64,000 nucleotides of DNA from Mesorhizobium ciceri WSM4083 (GCF_000519305.1 NZ_JAFG01000010.1:1-64000), one strand, 5' to 3'; counted from the stretch's first letter, positions 55,532 through 64,000 are shown. The notes: generated by a model from the sequence alone, not told the origin. A program made the numbers and translations.

Positions 55532-56857
55532 TCAAACGCGATAATAGCGATTTGCCCGCTTCTCGGCCTCTTCCATTGCCTCTTGCGGCGTGGCCTGGCC
55601 GGTCACCGCTTTGGCGAACATGTCGACCAGCACGTAGTCGGCCATGGTTGCCGCCGAGGCATAGCCGAGCGGCCCGGCATAGCCGTTGGGCCGCAGAGTA
55701 GCCGAAGCCTTGGCGTAAGCGGCGTTGTTGGGATCGGCAGTCCACACCGGGTTGTTGTCGAATGCCTTCAGTGTCTGGCAGCAATATCCGGCCGAGGAGG
55801 TGATCCAGTCCTTCATTTGCGGTTCCTCGAACATGAACTGCAAATACGCCTTGGCCGCGTTGGGGTAGGGCGTGTAATTGAAGATGACAGCCGTGGTCAC
55901 CTGGAACAATTCGACGGATTTGCCGACAGGACCGATGGGCAGGTTGGTCGTGCGTATGTCCTTGGCGATTTCAGCCAGCTTTGGATCTTTGTCCTTGTTG
56001 ATCTTGGCCGTGTTGTAGGCGGAAATTCCATTGGCGATCACGCCCAGTTCGCCGGCCAGGAAGGCGCGGTTGTTGTTGACGTCGAGCCAGCTTTCGGTGC
56101 CTGGAATGAAGGTCTTGTAAAGCTCCTGCGCGTATTCGATCGCCTTGAGGGTCTCGGGGCTGTTGATCGTTACCTTGCCACTCTCGTCGACCATCTGGCC
56201 GCCATGGCTCCACAGCAGCCAATGAGCATAGTTGTTGCCGTCGCCGACGCCATGGCCATGCGTGAAGCCGGCCGGATGCCCCTTCGCCTGCAAGGCCTTG
56301 CAAAGTTCCAGGAAGCCTTTCGTGTCCTTGGGAAACTCCGAAAAGCCGGCCTCTTTCACCCAACTTTCGCGATAGACGATGGCATTGCCGATCGTGGCCA
56401 GGGGCAGGCCGACGAACTTCCCGTCGCGTGTCGCATATTGCTTAGGTCCCTCGTGCCAGCCGCCATATTTCGAGCCGAGATACTCGCCCAGTTCGCTCAC
56501 ATCGTGAAGCTTGTCGGGATATTGATGCGGGTCATCGAACCATACGAACATCAGGTCGGGGCCGGACCCGACATTTGCCGCGACCGCCGCCTTGGGACGA
56601 ATGTCCTCCCAGCTTTCCTTGTCGACGCGAACCTCGACACCTGTCGCCTCGGTGAAGCGCTTGGTGTTGGCCAGCCATTGGTCCTCGTCGCCCTGCACGA
56701 AGGGCGACCAGCGCAGCAGCCTAAGCTTGGCGCCATCCTCGGGTTTGTATTTCAGTCCGTCCTGGGCAAGGGCCGGAGAGCTGATGAACCGACTTCCCAA
56801 GGCACCTGCCGCCGCGCCGGCGGTGGTGCGGATCACGTCGCGTCTGGTGAACTTCAT
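55532..56857 (-). CDS. Extracellular solute-binding protein, family 1, Tat-exported
   Basis: A 441-residue periplasmic binding protein. N-terminal twin-arginine signal (TRRDVIRTTAG, cleavage near SPALAQ). The mature domain shows VGSGPDLMFVWFDDPHQYPDK and GLPLATIGNAIVYRESW, followed by HGGQMVDESGKVTINSPETL, as in UgpB/sugar-binding proteins. Tat export of a sugar-binding protein is seen in rhizobia. The ligand is not evident. Confidence 0.92.
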   Translation of the reverse strand: MKFTRRDVIRTTAGAAAGALGSRFISSPALAQDGLKYKPEDGAKLRLLRWSPFVQGDEDQWLANTKRFTEATGVEVRVDKESWEDIRPKAAVAANVGSGPDLMFVWFDDPHQYPDKLHDVSELGEYLGSKYGGWHEGPKQYATRDGKFVGLPLATIGNAIVYRESWVKEAGFSEFPKDTKGFLELCKALQAKGHPAGFTHGHGVGDGNNYAHWLLWSHGGQMVDESGKVTINSPETLKAIEYAQELYKTFIPGTESWLDVNNNRAFLAGELGVIANGISAYNTAKINKDKDPKLAEIAKDIRTTNLPIGPVGKSVELFQVTTAVIFNYTPYPNAAKAYLQFMFEEPQMKDWITSSAGYCCQTLKAFDNNPVWTADPNNAAYAKASATLRPNGYAGPLGYASAATMADYVLVDMFAKAVTGQATPQEAMEEAEKRANRYYRV

Positions 56858-56895
56858 GCTCGTTTCCTCCTGTTTGTTGTCCTTGCCTTGTGGTC

Positions 56896-57981
56896 CTAAC
56901 GATCGGTACGTGTTTGAAATCTCTGTCCGGTTTCTCCGTGAAAGAGATGGATGAGGCTGGGCTCGGCCGTAAGCCGGATGGTTTCGCCCGGCGTGAAGGA
57001 ATGTCGTTCCCGGAAATTCGCGACGATCTCTTCGCCGCCGGCTGTGCGGCCGATGAGCTGCACTTCGGACCCGGTTGGTTCAACCACCGCGACGATGACC
57101 GGAATGCCCTGGTCGTCCGACAGCCGCAAATGCTCGGGCCTTATTCCCAGCACCACAGGCTCGCCATTGGGGATGGAAAGCGCCGAGGCCAACGGGACTG
57201 AAATCCCCCCGGCGCCGCGGAATGAGGGTGAGCCGTCGGTAGCGATCTCGCCCCTCAGCAAATTCATGGCCGGCGAGCCGATAAAGCTGGCGACAAAAAG
57301 ATTGTTCGGCCGGTCATAGAGTTCCAGCGGCGGCCCTATCTGCTCGACGATGCCGTCATGCATGACCACGATCTTGTCAGCCATGGTCATGGCTTCGATC
57401 TGATCGTGCGTGACGTAGACTGTCGTGGTCTTGAGGCGCTGGTGCAGCTCCTTGATCTCGGCGCGCATCTGCACCCTGAGTTTGGCGTCGAGATTGGACA
57501 GCGGTTCGTCGAAGAGAAAGACCGCCGGATCACGCACGATCGCGCGGCCCATCGCGACGCGCTGGCGTTGGCCGCCGGAAAGCTGCCGAGGATAGCGCGC
57601 CAGCAACGGCACCAGCCCAAGGATTTCGGCCGCGCGGCGCACGCCGGCATCGCTCTCCGGCTTGGAAACTCCTTTGAGCATCAGCGAGAACGCCATGTTC
57701 TCGGCGACGGTCATGTGTGGATAGAGCGCATAGTTCTGGAAGACCATGGCGACGTCGCGCTCCTTGGGCGCAACGTTGTTGACGACACGTTCGCCAATCG
57801 CGATCTGGCCGCGTGAAATCTTTTCCAGGCCGGCGATCATTCTGAGAAGGGTTGATTTTCCGCAGCCCGACGGCCCGACCAGAGTGACGAACTCGCCGTC
57901 CTCGATGTTCACGCTGACCCCGTGCAGGATCTCGACAGCGCCGAATGATTTATAGACTTCGCCAATTGCGACAGACGCCAT
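56896..57981 (-). CDS. ABC transporter ATP-binding protein (UgpC/MalK type)
   Basis: A 361-residue ATPase. Walker A GPSGCGKST, Q-loop VFQNYALYPHMTV, ABC signature LSGGQRQRVAMGRA, Walker B VFLFDEPLSNLDAKLR, H-loop YVTHDQIEAM, then a C-terminal TOBE/regulatory domain (VVLGIRPEHLRL, AEPSLIHLFHGETG). Start is the ATG at 57981 with GGGAGGAC upstream. It leads the operon, which is unusual since the binding-protein gene is more often first. Two LacI-type palindromes lie upstream. Confidence 0.94.
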   Translation of the reverse strand: MASVAIGEVYKSFGAVEILHGVSVNIEDGEFVTLVGPSGCGKSTLLRMIAGLEKISRGQIAIGERVVNNVAPKERDVAMVFQNYALYPHMTVAENMAFSLMLKGVSKPESDAGVRRAAEILGLVPLLARYPRQLSGGQRQRVAMGRAIVRDPAVFLFDEPLSNLDAKLRVQMRAEIKELHQRLKTTTVYVTHDQIEAMTMADKIVVMHDGIVEQIGPPLELYDRPNNLFVASFIGSPAMNLLRGEIATDGSPSFRGAGGISVPLASALSIPNGEPVVLGIRPEHLRLSDDQGIPVIVAVVEPTGSEVQLIGRTAGGEEIVANFRERHSFTPGETIRLTAEPSLIHLFHGETGQRFQTRTDR

Positions 57982-58073
57982 CGGTCCTCCCAACAAATTC
58001 CTGCGACGTCGTCGAAGGAACAACGCTTCCGCCAGCGACAGCCCTGGCTCCTCCCAGGCTCACGCTAGGCCAA

Positions 58074-58111
58074 ACGGTAGCGCTACCAAACCGGGCTGTA
58101 AAGCGTTTACG
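58074..58111 (-). promoter_or_regulatory. Two LacI/GalR-type palindromes upstream of the ABC transporter operon
   Basis: GGTAGCGCTACC at 58077-58088 is a perfect 12-bp palindrome centred on GC, and GTAAAGCGTTTAC at 58098-58110 is a near-palindrome with GTAAA/TTTAC arms. Both fit the LacI/GalR operator style (CG-containing centre). They lie 96-130 bp upstream of the ATPase start. The first shares only the AGCGCT core with the operators at 24749 and 24803. Confidence 0.6.
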
Positions 58112-58159
58112 GGAAGGCCCGAATCTTGGAGGGTCCGCTTCGCGCCACAATACTCCCTG

Positions 58160-58543
58160 CTACTCCTGCGTCCGCTTCTGCGTGATCAGGTCCAGCCGCT
58201 CGCGGTCGGAGCGTTCGCGTTCGTCGCGGTTGCGCACGTCCTTGTAGGCGCGCTCGACCATGTTGGTGCGGGCGGTCGCGGCGGCGATGAGGCTGGCTTC
58301 CTGCCTGGCGCTCGCCAGGTTCGCCTCCTGGCGCACGACCGCCTGGGCGATGCGGCGATGGTAGAGGTCGGGAAACAGGGCGGACAGCGAATCGGCCTGG
58401 TCGAAATGGCCGACCAGTTCCCTGGCTTCGGCCTCGGCCGCACCGGCCGCGGCAAGGAAGGTGGCGTGGCGGGTTTCGTGCAGCGCCTTCAGCTGTTCCT
58501 GCACCTTGACCAGCTTCTTGAGGCGGTCCTTGCGCGTGCTCAT
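58160..58543 (-). CDS. FliJ-like flagellar protein
   Basis: A 127-residue, highly charged all-helical protein (MSTRKDRLKKLVKVQEQLKALHE..., ending RERLDLITQKRTQE). Predicted long coiled coil, as in FliJ, the stalk of the flagellar export ATPase complex. It follows fliR by 2 bp (TAG-AA-ATG), so is translationally linked to it. Sequence resemblance to FliJ is only structural; context is the main support. Confidence 0.7.
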   Translation of the reverse strand: MSTRKDRLKKLVKVQEQLKALHETRHATFLAAAGAAEAEARELVGHFDQADSLSALFPDLYHRRIAQAVVRQEANLASARQEASLIAAATARTNMVERAYKDVRNRDERERSDRERLDLITQKRTQE

Positions 58544-58545
58544 TT

Positions 58546-59298
58546 CTATCTCGCCAATGTCAGGTCGACGAAGCCGTCGACGAACAGCGACAGCATGGTG
58601 CCGACGGCGAAATAGAAGATGATCATGCCGCCGGCGATGATGAAGGGCTGGGAGATGAAATAGATCGGGATCTGCGGGGTCAGCTTGTTGACGAAGCCGA
58701 TCGTCAGATTGACGAGAATGGCATAGGCGACGAACGGGCTGCCGAGGCGGATGACCAGGAAGAAGGTGTCCGACACCGTGTCGGTGACATCGACGAGGGC
58801 TGCCTGCGGGTTGAAGAAGATGTTGACCGGCGCGACCGTGTAGGAGGAAACCAGCGCGCGTATTATCTCGTGGTCGAAATCGAAGACGAACAGCATCAGA
58901 AGTGCCGAGAACGAGATGATGGCGGCAAGGGCTGCCTGGGGTTCGGGCTCCTCGATCGCCGGTCCGCCGGTGCCGCCATAACCGACCAGCATAGCGATGG
59001 CCGAGCCCATGAAGCGCAGGGCTTCCATGTAGAGCCTGGTCATGGCGCCGATCAGGCCGCCGACCAGAAGTTCCGAGATGATCATCGGCACCAGGATCTG
59101 CGGGCGCGGGTCGACGAAAGGAAAGATCTTGTCCCACAGGAAAGCGAGCAGGCCGCCGGTGGCGGCGACAGCCACGAACAATCTGACCTGGACCGGGACG
59201 CGGGCGCTGGACAGGCCCGGCATCAGCATGAAACAGGCACCGATGCGGCAGAAGGCGAGGAACGCCGCGATGACGACGCCTTGCGACAGCACGCTCAC
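58546..59298 (-). CDS. fliR: Flagellar biosynthetic protein FliR
   Basis: A 250-residue integral membrane protein of the flagellar type III export gate, with six or more helices. Marks include FCRIGACFMLMPGLSSARVPVQ near the start, IISELLVGGLIGAMTRLYMEAL and GGMIIFYFAVGTML near the end. The GTG start at 59298 overlaps the flhA stop by 4 bases (GTGA), so translation is coupled. Length is typical. Confidence 0.95.
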   Translation of the reverse strand: MSVLSQGVVIAAFLAFCRIGACFMLMPGLSSARVPVQVRLFVAVAATGGLLAFLWDKIFPFVDPRPQILVPMIISELLVGGLIGAMTRLYMEALRFMGSAIAMLVGYGGTGGPAIEEPEPQAALAAIISFSALLMLFVFDFDHEIIRALVSSYTVAPVNIFFNPQAALVDVTDTVSDTFFLVIRLGSPFVAYAILVNLTIGFVNKLTPQIPIYFISQPFIIAGGMIIFYFAVGTMLSLFVDGFVDLTLAR

Positions 59299-61382
59299 GA
59301 TATGGTTCCGAGCACCTTGATCTCGACGCCCTTGGCGATTTCGACATGGCTGAGCACCGGCAGCGTGGTGAACAGGCGCTCGATGATCATGCGCACATAG
59401 GGGCGGGCGTCGGGCGCGGTGACGAGGACGAAACGCTCGCCGGCTTCCAGATATTTCTTGATCGCCTTGGTGGCGTCCTGGCCGAACTCCTCGAGCTGGC
59501 GCGGGTCGATGTCGAATTCGCGCACCTCGCCTTTGGCGTCGCGTTTGAGGCTCTGGTGGAAGGCGAGGTCCCAGCGATTGCCGAGGCGAAGCACCTTCAG
59601 CACGCCGCCCTCGGACAGATCGCCGCAGATCTGCTGGGCCATGCGGATGCGGACATGTTCAACGATCTGCTCGGTGCGGCGCACATGCGGCGCGATCTCG
59701 GCGATCGCCTCGATGATCAGGTGCAGATTGCGGATCGAGACGCGCTCGGCGAGCAGCAGCTTCAGCACCGCCTGCAGGCCGGGATAGGAGATGTGCGTGG
59801 TGCAGATCTCGTCGGCGAGCTTGCGGTATTCCTGGTCCTGGCGTTCGAGCAGCGCCTTCATGTCCTTGTAGGACAGAAGCTGCGGCAGGTTGTTGCGGAT
59901 GACCTCGGAGAGATGGGTGAGCAGCACCGACATGTTGTCGGCGAAGGTGTAGTTCTCGCGCTTCAGATCCTCGGCGAAGGCTTCGACGACGGAATAGGCG
60001 CGCATGCCGAAGGCCGGCTCGCGGATTTCCTCGCCCGGTATCTCGGGTATGTCGCGATTGCCGAGCAGCACCATGATCTCGCCGACGCGCATCTGGTATT
60101 CGGCCACCACGGTGCCGTGCACCTTGATCTGGTAGCTCTTCGGCGGGATGGCGAAATCGTCGGCGACACGCACTTCCGGCACGACGAAGCCGTACTGGGT
60201 GGCGAATTTCTTGCGCATCTTGCCCATGCGGAAAACCAGTTCCTGATGCGACGTCAGCAGCCTTGTCGACAGCTGCTTGCCGATCAAGAGCTCGATCTCG
60301 GCGGTGGCGAGCGAGGCCTTGACCGAGTTCTTCTCTTCCTCGACCTTGGTCGCCTTTTCCTGGTCCTTGATCGCCTCGGCTTCGGCGAGAACCCGGTTGG
60401 CGCGCATCGGGATGACGTAGCCGAGGCCGGCCATGCCGGCGGCGAGCGCAAAGAACGGGAACAGCGGCAGGCCGGGCATCAGGCCGAGCAGCACCAGCAG
60501 CGATGCCGCGACATAGAGGGCGCGCGGGTGGGCGCCGAGCTGGCCGAACACCGCCTGGTTGGTCGAGCCGCGGGTGCCGCCCTTGGAGACGAGCAGGCCG
60601 GCGGCGAGCGACACGATCAGTGCCGGGATCTGGGTGACGAGGCCGTCGCCGACCGACAGCTTGATGAACACGTCGGCGGCTTCGCCCATGCCCATGCCGT
60701 GCCTGATGTAGCCGATGGCGATGCCGCCGACGATGTTGATGGCGGTGATGATGAGGCCGGCGATGGCGTCGCCGCGCACGAACTTCGAGGCGCCGTCCAT
60801 CGAGCCGAAGAAGGAGCTTTCTTCTTCCAGTTCGCGGCGGCGCAGCTGCGCGGTCTTGTCGTCGATCATGCCGGCCGAGAGGTCGGCGTCGATCGACATC
60901 TGCTTGCCGGGGATGGCGTCGAGGGTGAAGCGGGCGCCGACCTCGGCGATACGCGTGGCGCCCTTGGTGATGACGATGAAGTTCACCACGATCAGGATCA
61001 TGAAAACGATGAGGCCGATGACGAAGTCGCTGGCCATCACCAGCTTGGAGAAGCCGGCGATGACATAGCCGGCCGCGTGCGTGCCCTCATTGCCATGCGC
61101 CAGGATCATGCGCGTGGTGGCGATGTTGAGCGACAGCCTGAGCATGGTGGCGATGAGCAGCACGGTCGGAAAAGACGAGAAATCGAGCGGCCGCTGGATC
61201 CACAGCGCCACCATCAGGATCAGCACCGAAAGCGCGATCGAGAAGGCGAGGCCGATGTCGATGAGAAAGGCCGGAATCGGCAGGAACAGGACGGCCAGGA
61301 TGATGACGATGCCGATGGCGAAAAAGACGTCGCGGCCGTTCTTGGCCACCGCGCCGGGCTGAATGCTTTCGCTGATCGCCAT
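59295..61382 (-). CDS. flhA: Flagellar biosynthesis protein FlhA
   Basis: A 695-residue export-gate protein. Eight membrane helices in the first 330 residues, including LRLSLNIATTRMIL and a FHIPEP-type loop region (ATRIAEVGARFTLDAIPGKQMSIDADL, split over about 140-165), then a large cytoplasmic domain that recruits substrate-chaperone complexes (PEVRVADDF, ERVSIRNLHLIIEAIAEI, VLSHVEIAKGVEIKVLG). Start is the ATG at 61382 with GAGGACG upstream; an ATG at 61400 is possible. It heads the - strand flagellar block; fliQ and others must lie elsewhere. Confidence 0.96.
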   Translation of the reverse strand: MAISESIQPGAVAKNGRDVFFAIGIVIILAVLFLPIPAFLIDIGLAFSIALSVLILMVALWIQRPLDFSSFPTVLLIATMLRLSLNIATTRMILAHGNEGTHAAGYVIAGFSKLVMASDFVIGLIVFMILIVVNFIVITKGATRIAEVGARFTLDAIPGKQMSIDADLSAGMIDDKTAQLRRRELEEESSFFGSMDGASKFVRGDAIAGLIITAINIVGGIAIGYIRHGMGMGEAADVFIKLSVGDGLVTQIPALIVSLAAGLLVSKGGTRGSTNQAVFGQLGAHPRALYVAASLLVLLGLMPGLPLFPFFALAAGMAGLGYVIPMRANRVLAEAEAIKDQEKATKVEEEKNSVKASLATAEIELLIGKQLSTRLLTSHQELVFRMGKMRKKFATQYGFVVPEVRVADDFAIPPKSYQIKVHGTVVAEYQMRVGEIMVLLGNRDIPEIPGEEIREPAFGMRAYSVVEAFAEDLKRENYTFADNMSVLLTHLSEVIRNNLPQLLSYKDMKALLERQDQEYRKLADEICTTHISYPGLQAVLKLLLAERVSIRNLHLIIEAIAEIAPHVRRTEQIVEHVRIRMAQQICGDLSEGGVLKVLRLGNRWDLAFHQSLKRDAKGEVREFDIDPRQLEEFGQDATKAIKKYLEAGERFVLVTAPDARPYVRMIIERLFTTLPVLSHVEIAKGVEIKVLGTIS

Positions 61383-61529
61383 ATCGTCCTCAAACCCCAT
61401 AGACTGCCGAGCGCGCGACAGCCCTGTGAGGGTAGCCCGCCAAGCTTGCGCGAGGGTGGGAGACTGGCTAGTTCCAACGATCATGCGCAGGTCGCCGTGT
61501 CGGCCGGCCTCGTAAAGAAGGCAAACTCC

Positions 61530-61829
61530 ATGCTTCTGATCATCGGTACCATCCGCTTGCCGCCAAACAAATTTGAGGAAGCCAAGCCCGCAATGGAGCG
61601 CATGGTTTCCGGCAGCCGCGCCGAGTCCGGCTGCATCCAGTATTCCTATGCGCAGGATGTTTTCGATGCCGGGCTCATCCGGGTCACGGAAGTCTGGAGC
61701 GACAGGGCGGCGCTCGACGCGCATTTCCGCTCGCCGCACATTGCGGACTGGCGTGCGAGCTGGGCGGCGCTTGGCATAGGCGAGCGCAACCTCGTGCTCT
61801 ATGAAGCCGGCGAGCCCATGCCGACCTGA
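61530..61829 (+). CDS. Antibiotic biosynthesis monooxygenase (ABM) domain protein
   Basis: A 99-residue single-domain protein with a dimeric ferredoxin-like fold. MLLIIGTIRLPPNKFEEAKP, SGCIQYSYAQDVFDAG and EVWSDRAALDAHFRSPHIADW are the usual ABM strands and helices. Such proteins act as cofactor-free monooxygenases or haem/quinone-handling enzymes; the substrate is unknown. An AAGAAGG ribosome site precedes the ATG. Divergent from flhA. Confidence 0.88.
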   Translation: MLLIIGTIRLPPNKFEEAKPAMERMVSGSRAESGCIQYSYAQDVFDAGLIRVTEVWSDRAALDAHFRSPHIADWRASWAALGIGERNLVLYEAGEPMPT

Positions 61830-61958
61830 ACTGTCCATCGGCGATCGATATCGCGCTGTCGCCAACATGGTGTCTGTCGGCATTGTGGTTGCCATGCCGT
61901 GCCGCCGGGCGTATCAGGCTGGCTTTCCACTGCCTTTTGATATCGGCGAGCCGCCCCG

Positions 61959-63740
61959 GTGCTTTCCAGAAACCACAGCGAAGTCTATGCCCGCCGGCTG
62001 CGCGCGGTGCTGATCAGGTCGTTGCCCCTGCTCGAGGCGCGCGGCATCGTGGTGGTCATTCTCGCCGGTGTCGTAGGCGTCATGGCGGGCATATTGGTCA
62101 CGGCGATGAGCCAGATCGTGCAGGACCTGCACGGGCTGCTGTTCGGCGTTCAGCCAGGCGGCCGGCTTTCCGGCATGTTCTCGCTCGCCAATCCGATGCA
62201 GGCGTTGATACCGGCGATCGGCGGCATGCTGCTGGGGCTGACGGTGGTCTGGCTCAGGATACGGAAATTCCGCACACCGATCGACCCGATCGAAGCCAAT
62301 GCGCTCTATGGCGGGCGCATGTCGCTGACCGACACCTTCATCATCGCCGGCCAGACCATGATCTCCAGCGGTTTTGGCGCCTCGGTCGGGCTGGAAGCCG
62401 GCTACACGCAGGTTGGCTCCGGGCTGGCATCGCGGCTGGCGGGCATCTTCAGGCTGCGCCGCAACGATGTCCGCATCCTGGTCGGCTGTGGTGCGGCCGG
62501 CGCCATCGCCGCTGCCTTCGATGCACCGCTGACCGGCGCCTTCTACGGCTTCGAACTGGTCATCGGCATCTACTCGGTCGCCAATGTCGCGCCTGTCATG
62601 ACCGCCGCGATCTCAGCCTCGCTGACCGCCGAGATGTTCGGCGGCGTGCCGTTTCCGCTTGAGCTTTCCGGTCTGCCGGCGCTCACCGCCAGCCAGTATG
62701 TGCCGTTCCTGCTGCTCGGCCTGCTCGGCGGCGCCGCCTCGATCGCCATCATGCATCTGGTGACGTTGATCGAGCGCGGTTTTGCCAGGCTGTCGATCGA
62801 TGCGTCGCTGCGCCCCGTCATCGGCGGCGTCATCGTTGGCTTGCTGGGGCTGATCACGCCGCAGGTGCTGTCCAGCGGCCATGGCGCGCTGCATCGCGAA
62901 TTCTCGATGAATTACGGTTTGGCCGTGGTGGCCAGCGTCTTCGTGCTCAAGCTGGCGGCATCGGCGATCTCGCTGGGGTCGGGCTTTCGCGGCGGATTGT
63001 TCTTCGCCTCGCTGTTCCTCGGCGCGCTGCTCGGCAAGGCGTTCGCGGATGTGATGCTTGTTATTTCTCCGGCAACCGGCATCGACCCTGCCGTCGCCGC
63101 CGTCGTCGGCATGACTTCGCTCGCCGTCGGTGTCGTCGGCGGTCCGCTGACGATGACCTTCCTGGCGCTGGAATCGACCCGCGACCTGACGCTGACCGGC
63201 GTCGTGCTGGCCGCCTCGATCATGTCGGCCATCCTGGTGCGCGAAACCTTCGGTTACTCGTTCTCGACATGGCGCTTCCATCTGCGCGGCGAGACCATCC
63301 GCAGCGCCCATGATGTCGGCTGGATGCGCAGCCTCACAGTCGGCTCGATGATGCGCAAGGACATCAAGACCATCTATGCCTCGACGACGCTGGCAGCCTT
63401 CCGCAAGCAAGTGCCGCTCGGCTCGGCCCAACGCGTCATCGCCGTCGATGCGGGCGATCACTATGTCGGCGTGCTGATCGTGGCCGAACTGCACAGCGAT
63501 CCTTCCGATGGCGAGGTGCCGGTGCGCGATCTTGCCAAATACAAGGACGCGGTGCTGGTGCCGAGCATGAACGTGCAGGCCGCCGCCGAAACATTCCAGC
63601 GCGCCGGCGCCGAAGAACTCGCTGTCGTCGAGGATTTCACCGACCACATCGTGCTGGGCCTGTTGACCGAAGGCCATCTGATGCGGCGCTATGCCGAGGA
63701 ACTCGACAAGGCGCGCCGGGACCTGTCGGGCGAGGGTTGA
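61959..63740 (+). CDS. Divergent ClC-family chloride channel/transporter with C-terminal CBS pair
   Basis: A 593-residue membrane protein. About ten hydrophobic segments fill residues 25-440. The ClC gate motif appears as GFGASVGLEAGYTQ (the gating Glu of GREGP is kept as GLEAG), and the second pore motif as GSGFRGGLFFASLFLGA. The GSGIP motif of classical ClC is replaced. Two CBS domains follow (about 450-590, MMRKDIKTIYASTTL and DAVLVPSMNVQAAAETF). Start is probably the GTG at 61959 with GGCGAG upstream. Ion specificity is uncertain. Confidence 0.88.
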   Translation: MLSRNHSEVYARRLRAVLIRSLPLLEARGIVVVILAGVVGVMAGILVTAMSQIVQDLHGLLFGVQPGGRLSGMFSLANPMQALIPAIGGMLLGLTVVWLRIRKFRTPIDPIEANALYGGRMSLTDTFIIAGQTMISSGFGASVGLEAGYTQVGSGLASRLAGIFRLRRNDVRILVGCGAAGAIAAAFDAPLTGAFYGFELVIGIYSVANVAPVMTAAISASLTAEMFGGVPFPLELSGLPALTASQYVPFLLLGLLGGAASIAIMHLVTLIERGFARLSIDASLRPVIGGVIVGLLGLITPQVLSSGHGALHREFSMNYGLAVVASVFVLKLAASAISLGSGFRGGLFFASLFLGALLGKAFADVMLVISPATGIDPAVAAVVGMTSLAVGVVGGPLTMTFLALESTRDLTLTGVVLAASIMSAILVRETFGYSFSTWRFHLRGETIRSAHDVGWMRSLTVGSMMRKDIKTIYASTTLAAFRKQVPLGSAQRVIAVDAGDHYVGVLIVAELHSDPSDGEVPVRDLAKYKDAVLVPSMNVQAAAETFQRAGAEELAVVEDFTDHIVLGLLTEGHLMRRYAEELDKARRDLSGEG

Positions 63741-63788
63741 CAGGAAGGCCTAACCGGATGCCTGCGACAGTGGGCGCGGTTACGGAGC

Positions 63789-64000
63789 CTAATGCTCGAT
63801 TGGTCCCTTGGCCATCACAAGCGCCGTGCCGGCGGTGGTCGGGCGTTCGATCATGCGCCGCACGCGGGGCGGCTCGTCGCCGCTGTGGAGCGCCCGCACG
63901 CGTTCGCCGATGACGGCGTCGGCATGGGTGATGCGTCCATTGTGCCTGATATATTCGATCCAGGTCGGCGTGTGGTAATGCTCGATCCATACGGTGGGAT
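63789..64000 (-). CDS. MFS-type transporter, C-terminal end (start outside window)
   Basis: The last 69 codons of a gene entering from the right edge, with a TAG at 63789-63791. The end reads PTVWIEHYHTPTWIEYIRHN, RITHADAVIGERVRAL and PPRVRRMIERPTTAG. This cytoplasmic tail pattern (EHYHTPTW...RHN, PPRV-RMIER) is what I recall from a rhizobial MFS transporter group; the membrane part is not in the window, so the call is tentative. Confidence 0.5.
   Translation of the reverse strand, partial: PTVWIEHYHTPTWIEYIRHNGRITHADAVIGERVRALHSGDEPPRVRRMIERPTTAGTALVMAKGPIEH

Noticed and set aside
59346..61829. Very long + strand open frame antisense to flhA (827 codons)
   Set aside because: Only the last 99 codons (ABM protein, from 61530) are real; the rest is antisense shadow of flhA with biased composition.
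63637..63990. 117-codon - strand frame near the right edge
   Set aside because: Arg/His-rich shadow in a different frame from the MFS-like C-terminus, which has the coherent ending at 63789.

Overview
The window looks like chromosomal DNA from a Mesorhizobium-like member of the Rhizobiales (Hyphomicrobiales, Alphaproteobacteria). The evidence is indirect: high-GC codon use throughout, a homospermidine synthase, a Brucella Omp10-type lipoprotein, DUF459, DUF882 and DUF1007 proteins of rhizobial type, a speF-like RNA leader ahead of a fold-III ornithine decarboxylase, and rhizobial-type flhA-fliR gene order. It is mostly ordinary core genome. I saw no rRNA, tRNA, CRISPR array, prophage or intact insertion sequence; the only mobile trace is the last 56 codons of an IS1182-type transposase at the left edge.

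Layout. 1-8.2 kb: transposase end, threonine aldolase (-), and both subunits of NADPH glutamate synthase (gltB, gltD, +). 8.3-18 kb: envelope functions. These are a degenerate SGNH protein and an MltB-type lytic transglycosylase (-), galU (+), an outer-membrane beta-barrel (-), arabinose-5-phosphate isomerase kdsD (+), an NfeD plus SPFH pair (-) and an FAD amine oxidoreductase (-). 18-26 kb: ferrochelatase, a 5'-nucleotidase fused to LysM, an Omp10-like lipoprotein, homospermidine synthase, and a LacI regulator divergent from a MoaF-like protein with paired operators. 25.8-31.7 kb (-): a DUF3445 haem-enzyme relative, pabC-like and pabB in one tight operon, a membrane/coiled-coil/helix-hairpin-helix protein, and an M3 oligopeptidase. 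31.8-39.8 kb: an orphan sigma-54 response regulator, a DUF882 protein, a small His-rich secreted protein, KDPG aldolase, trhO, a DUF533/TerB protein and an SDR. 39.9-48.8 kb: YCII, aminotransferase, GNAT, a cation diffusion facilitator, a DenD-like epimerase, a NicO transporter with DUF1007, LysR and amidase. 48.9-51.6 kb: speF-like leader, ornithine decarboxylase, GNAT, SCP2. 51.8-61.4 kb (-): flagellar export genes flhA, fliR, a FliJ-like gene, flgJ, a FlgN-like gene and a FliL-like gene, interrupted by a four-gene carbohydrate ABC transporter. 61.5-64 kb: ABM monooxygenase, a divergent ClC protein with CBS domains, and the end of an MFS gene.

Functional links. Ornithine decarboxylase (49.4 kb) and homospermidine synthase (23.4 kb) together give ornithine to putrescine to homospermidine. 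galU, kdsD and the beta-barrel fit surface polysaccharide and outer-membrane assembly. CDF, NicO and DUF1007 form a divalent-metal neighbourhood. pabB and pabC-like give p-aminobenzoate for folate.

No clearly new multi-gene system stands out. The best leads are a possible coding interpretation of the speF-like leader, the ABC transporter inside the flagellar block together with an uncharacterised FliL-like protein, the LacI/MoaF-like switch, the catalytically degenerate SGNH protein, and the haem-enzyme relative embedded in the pab operon.
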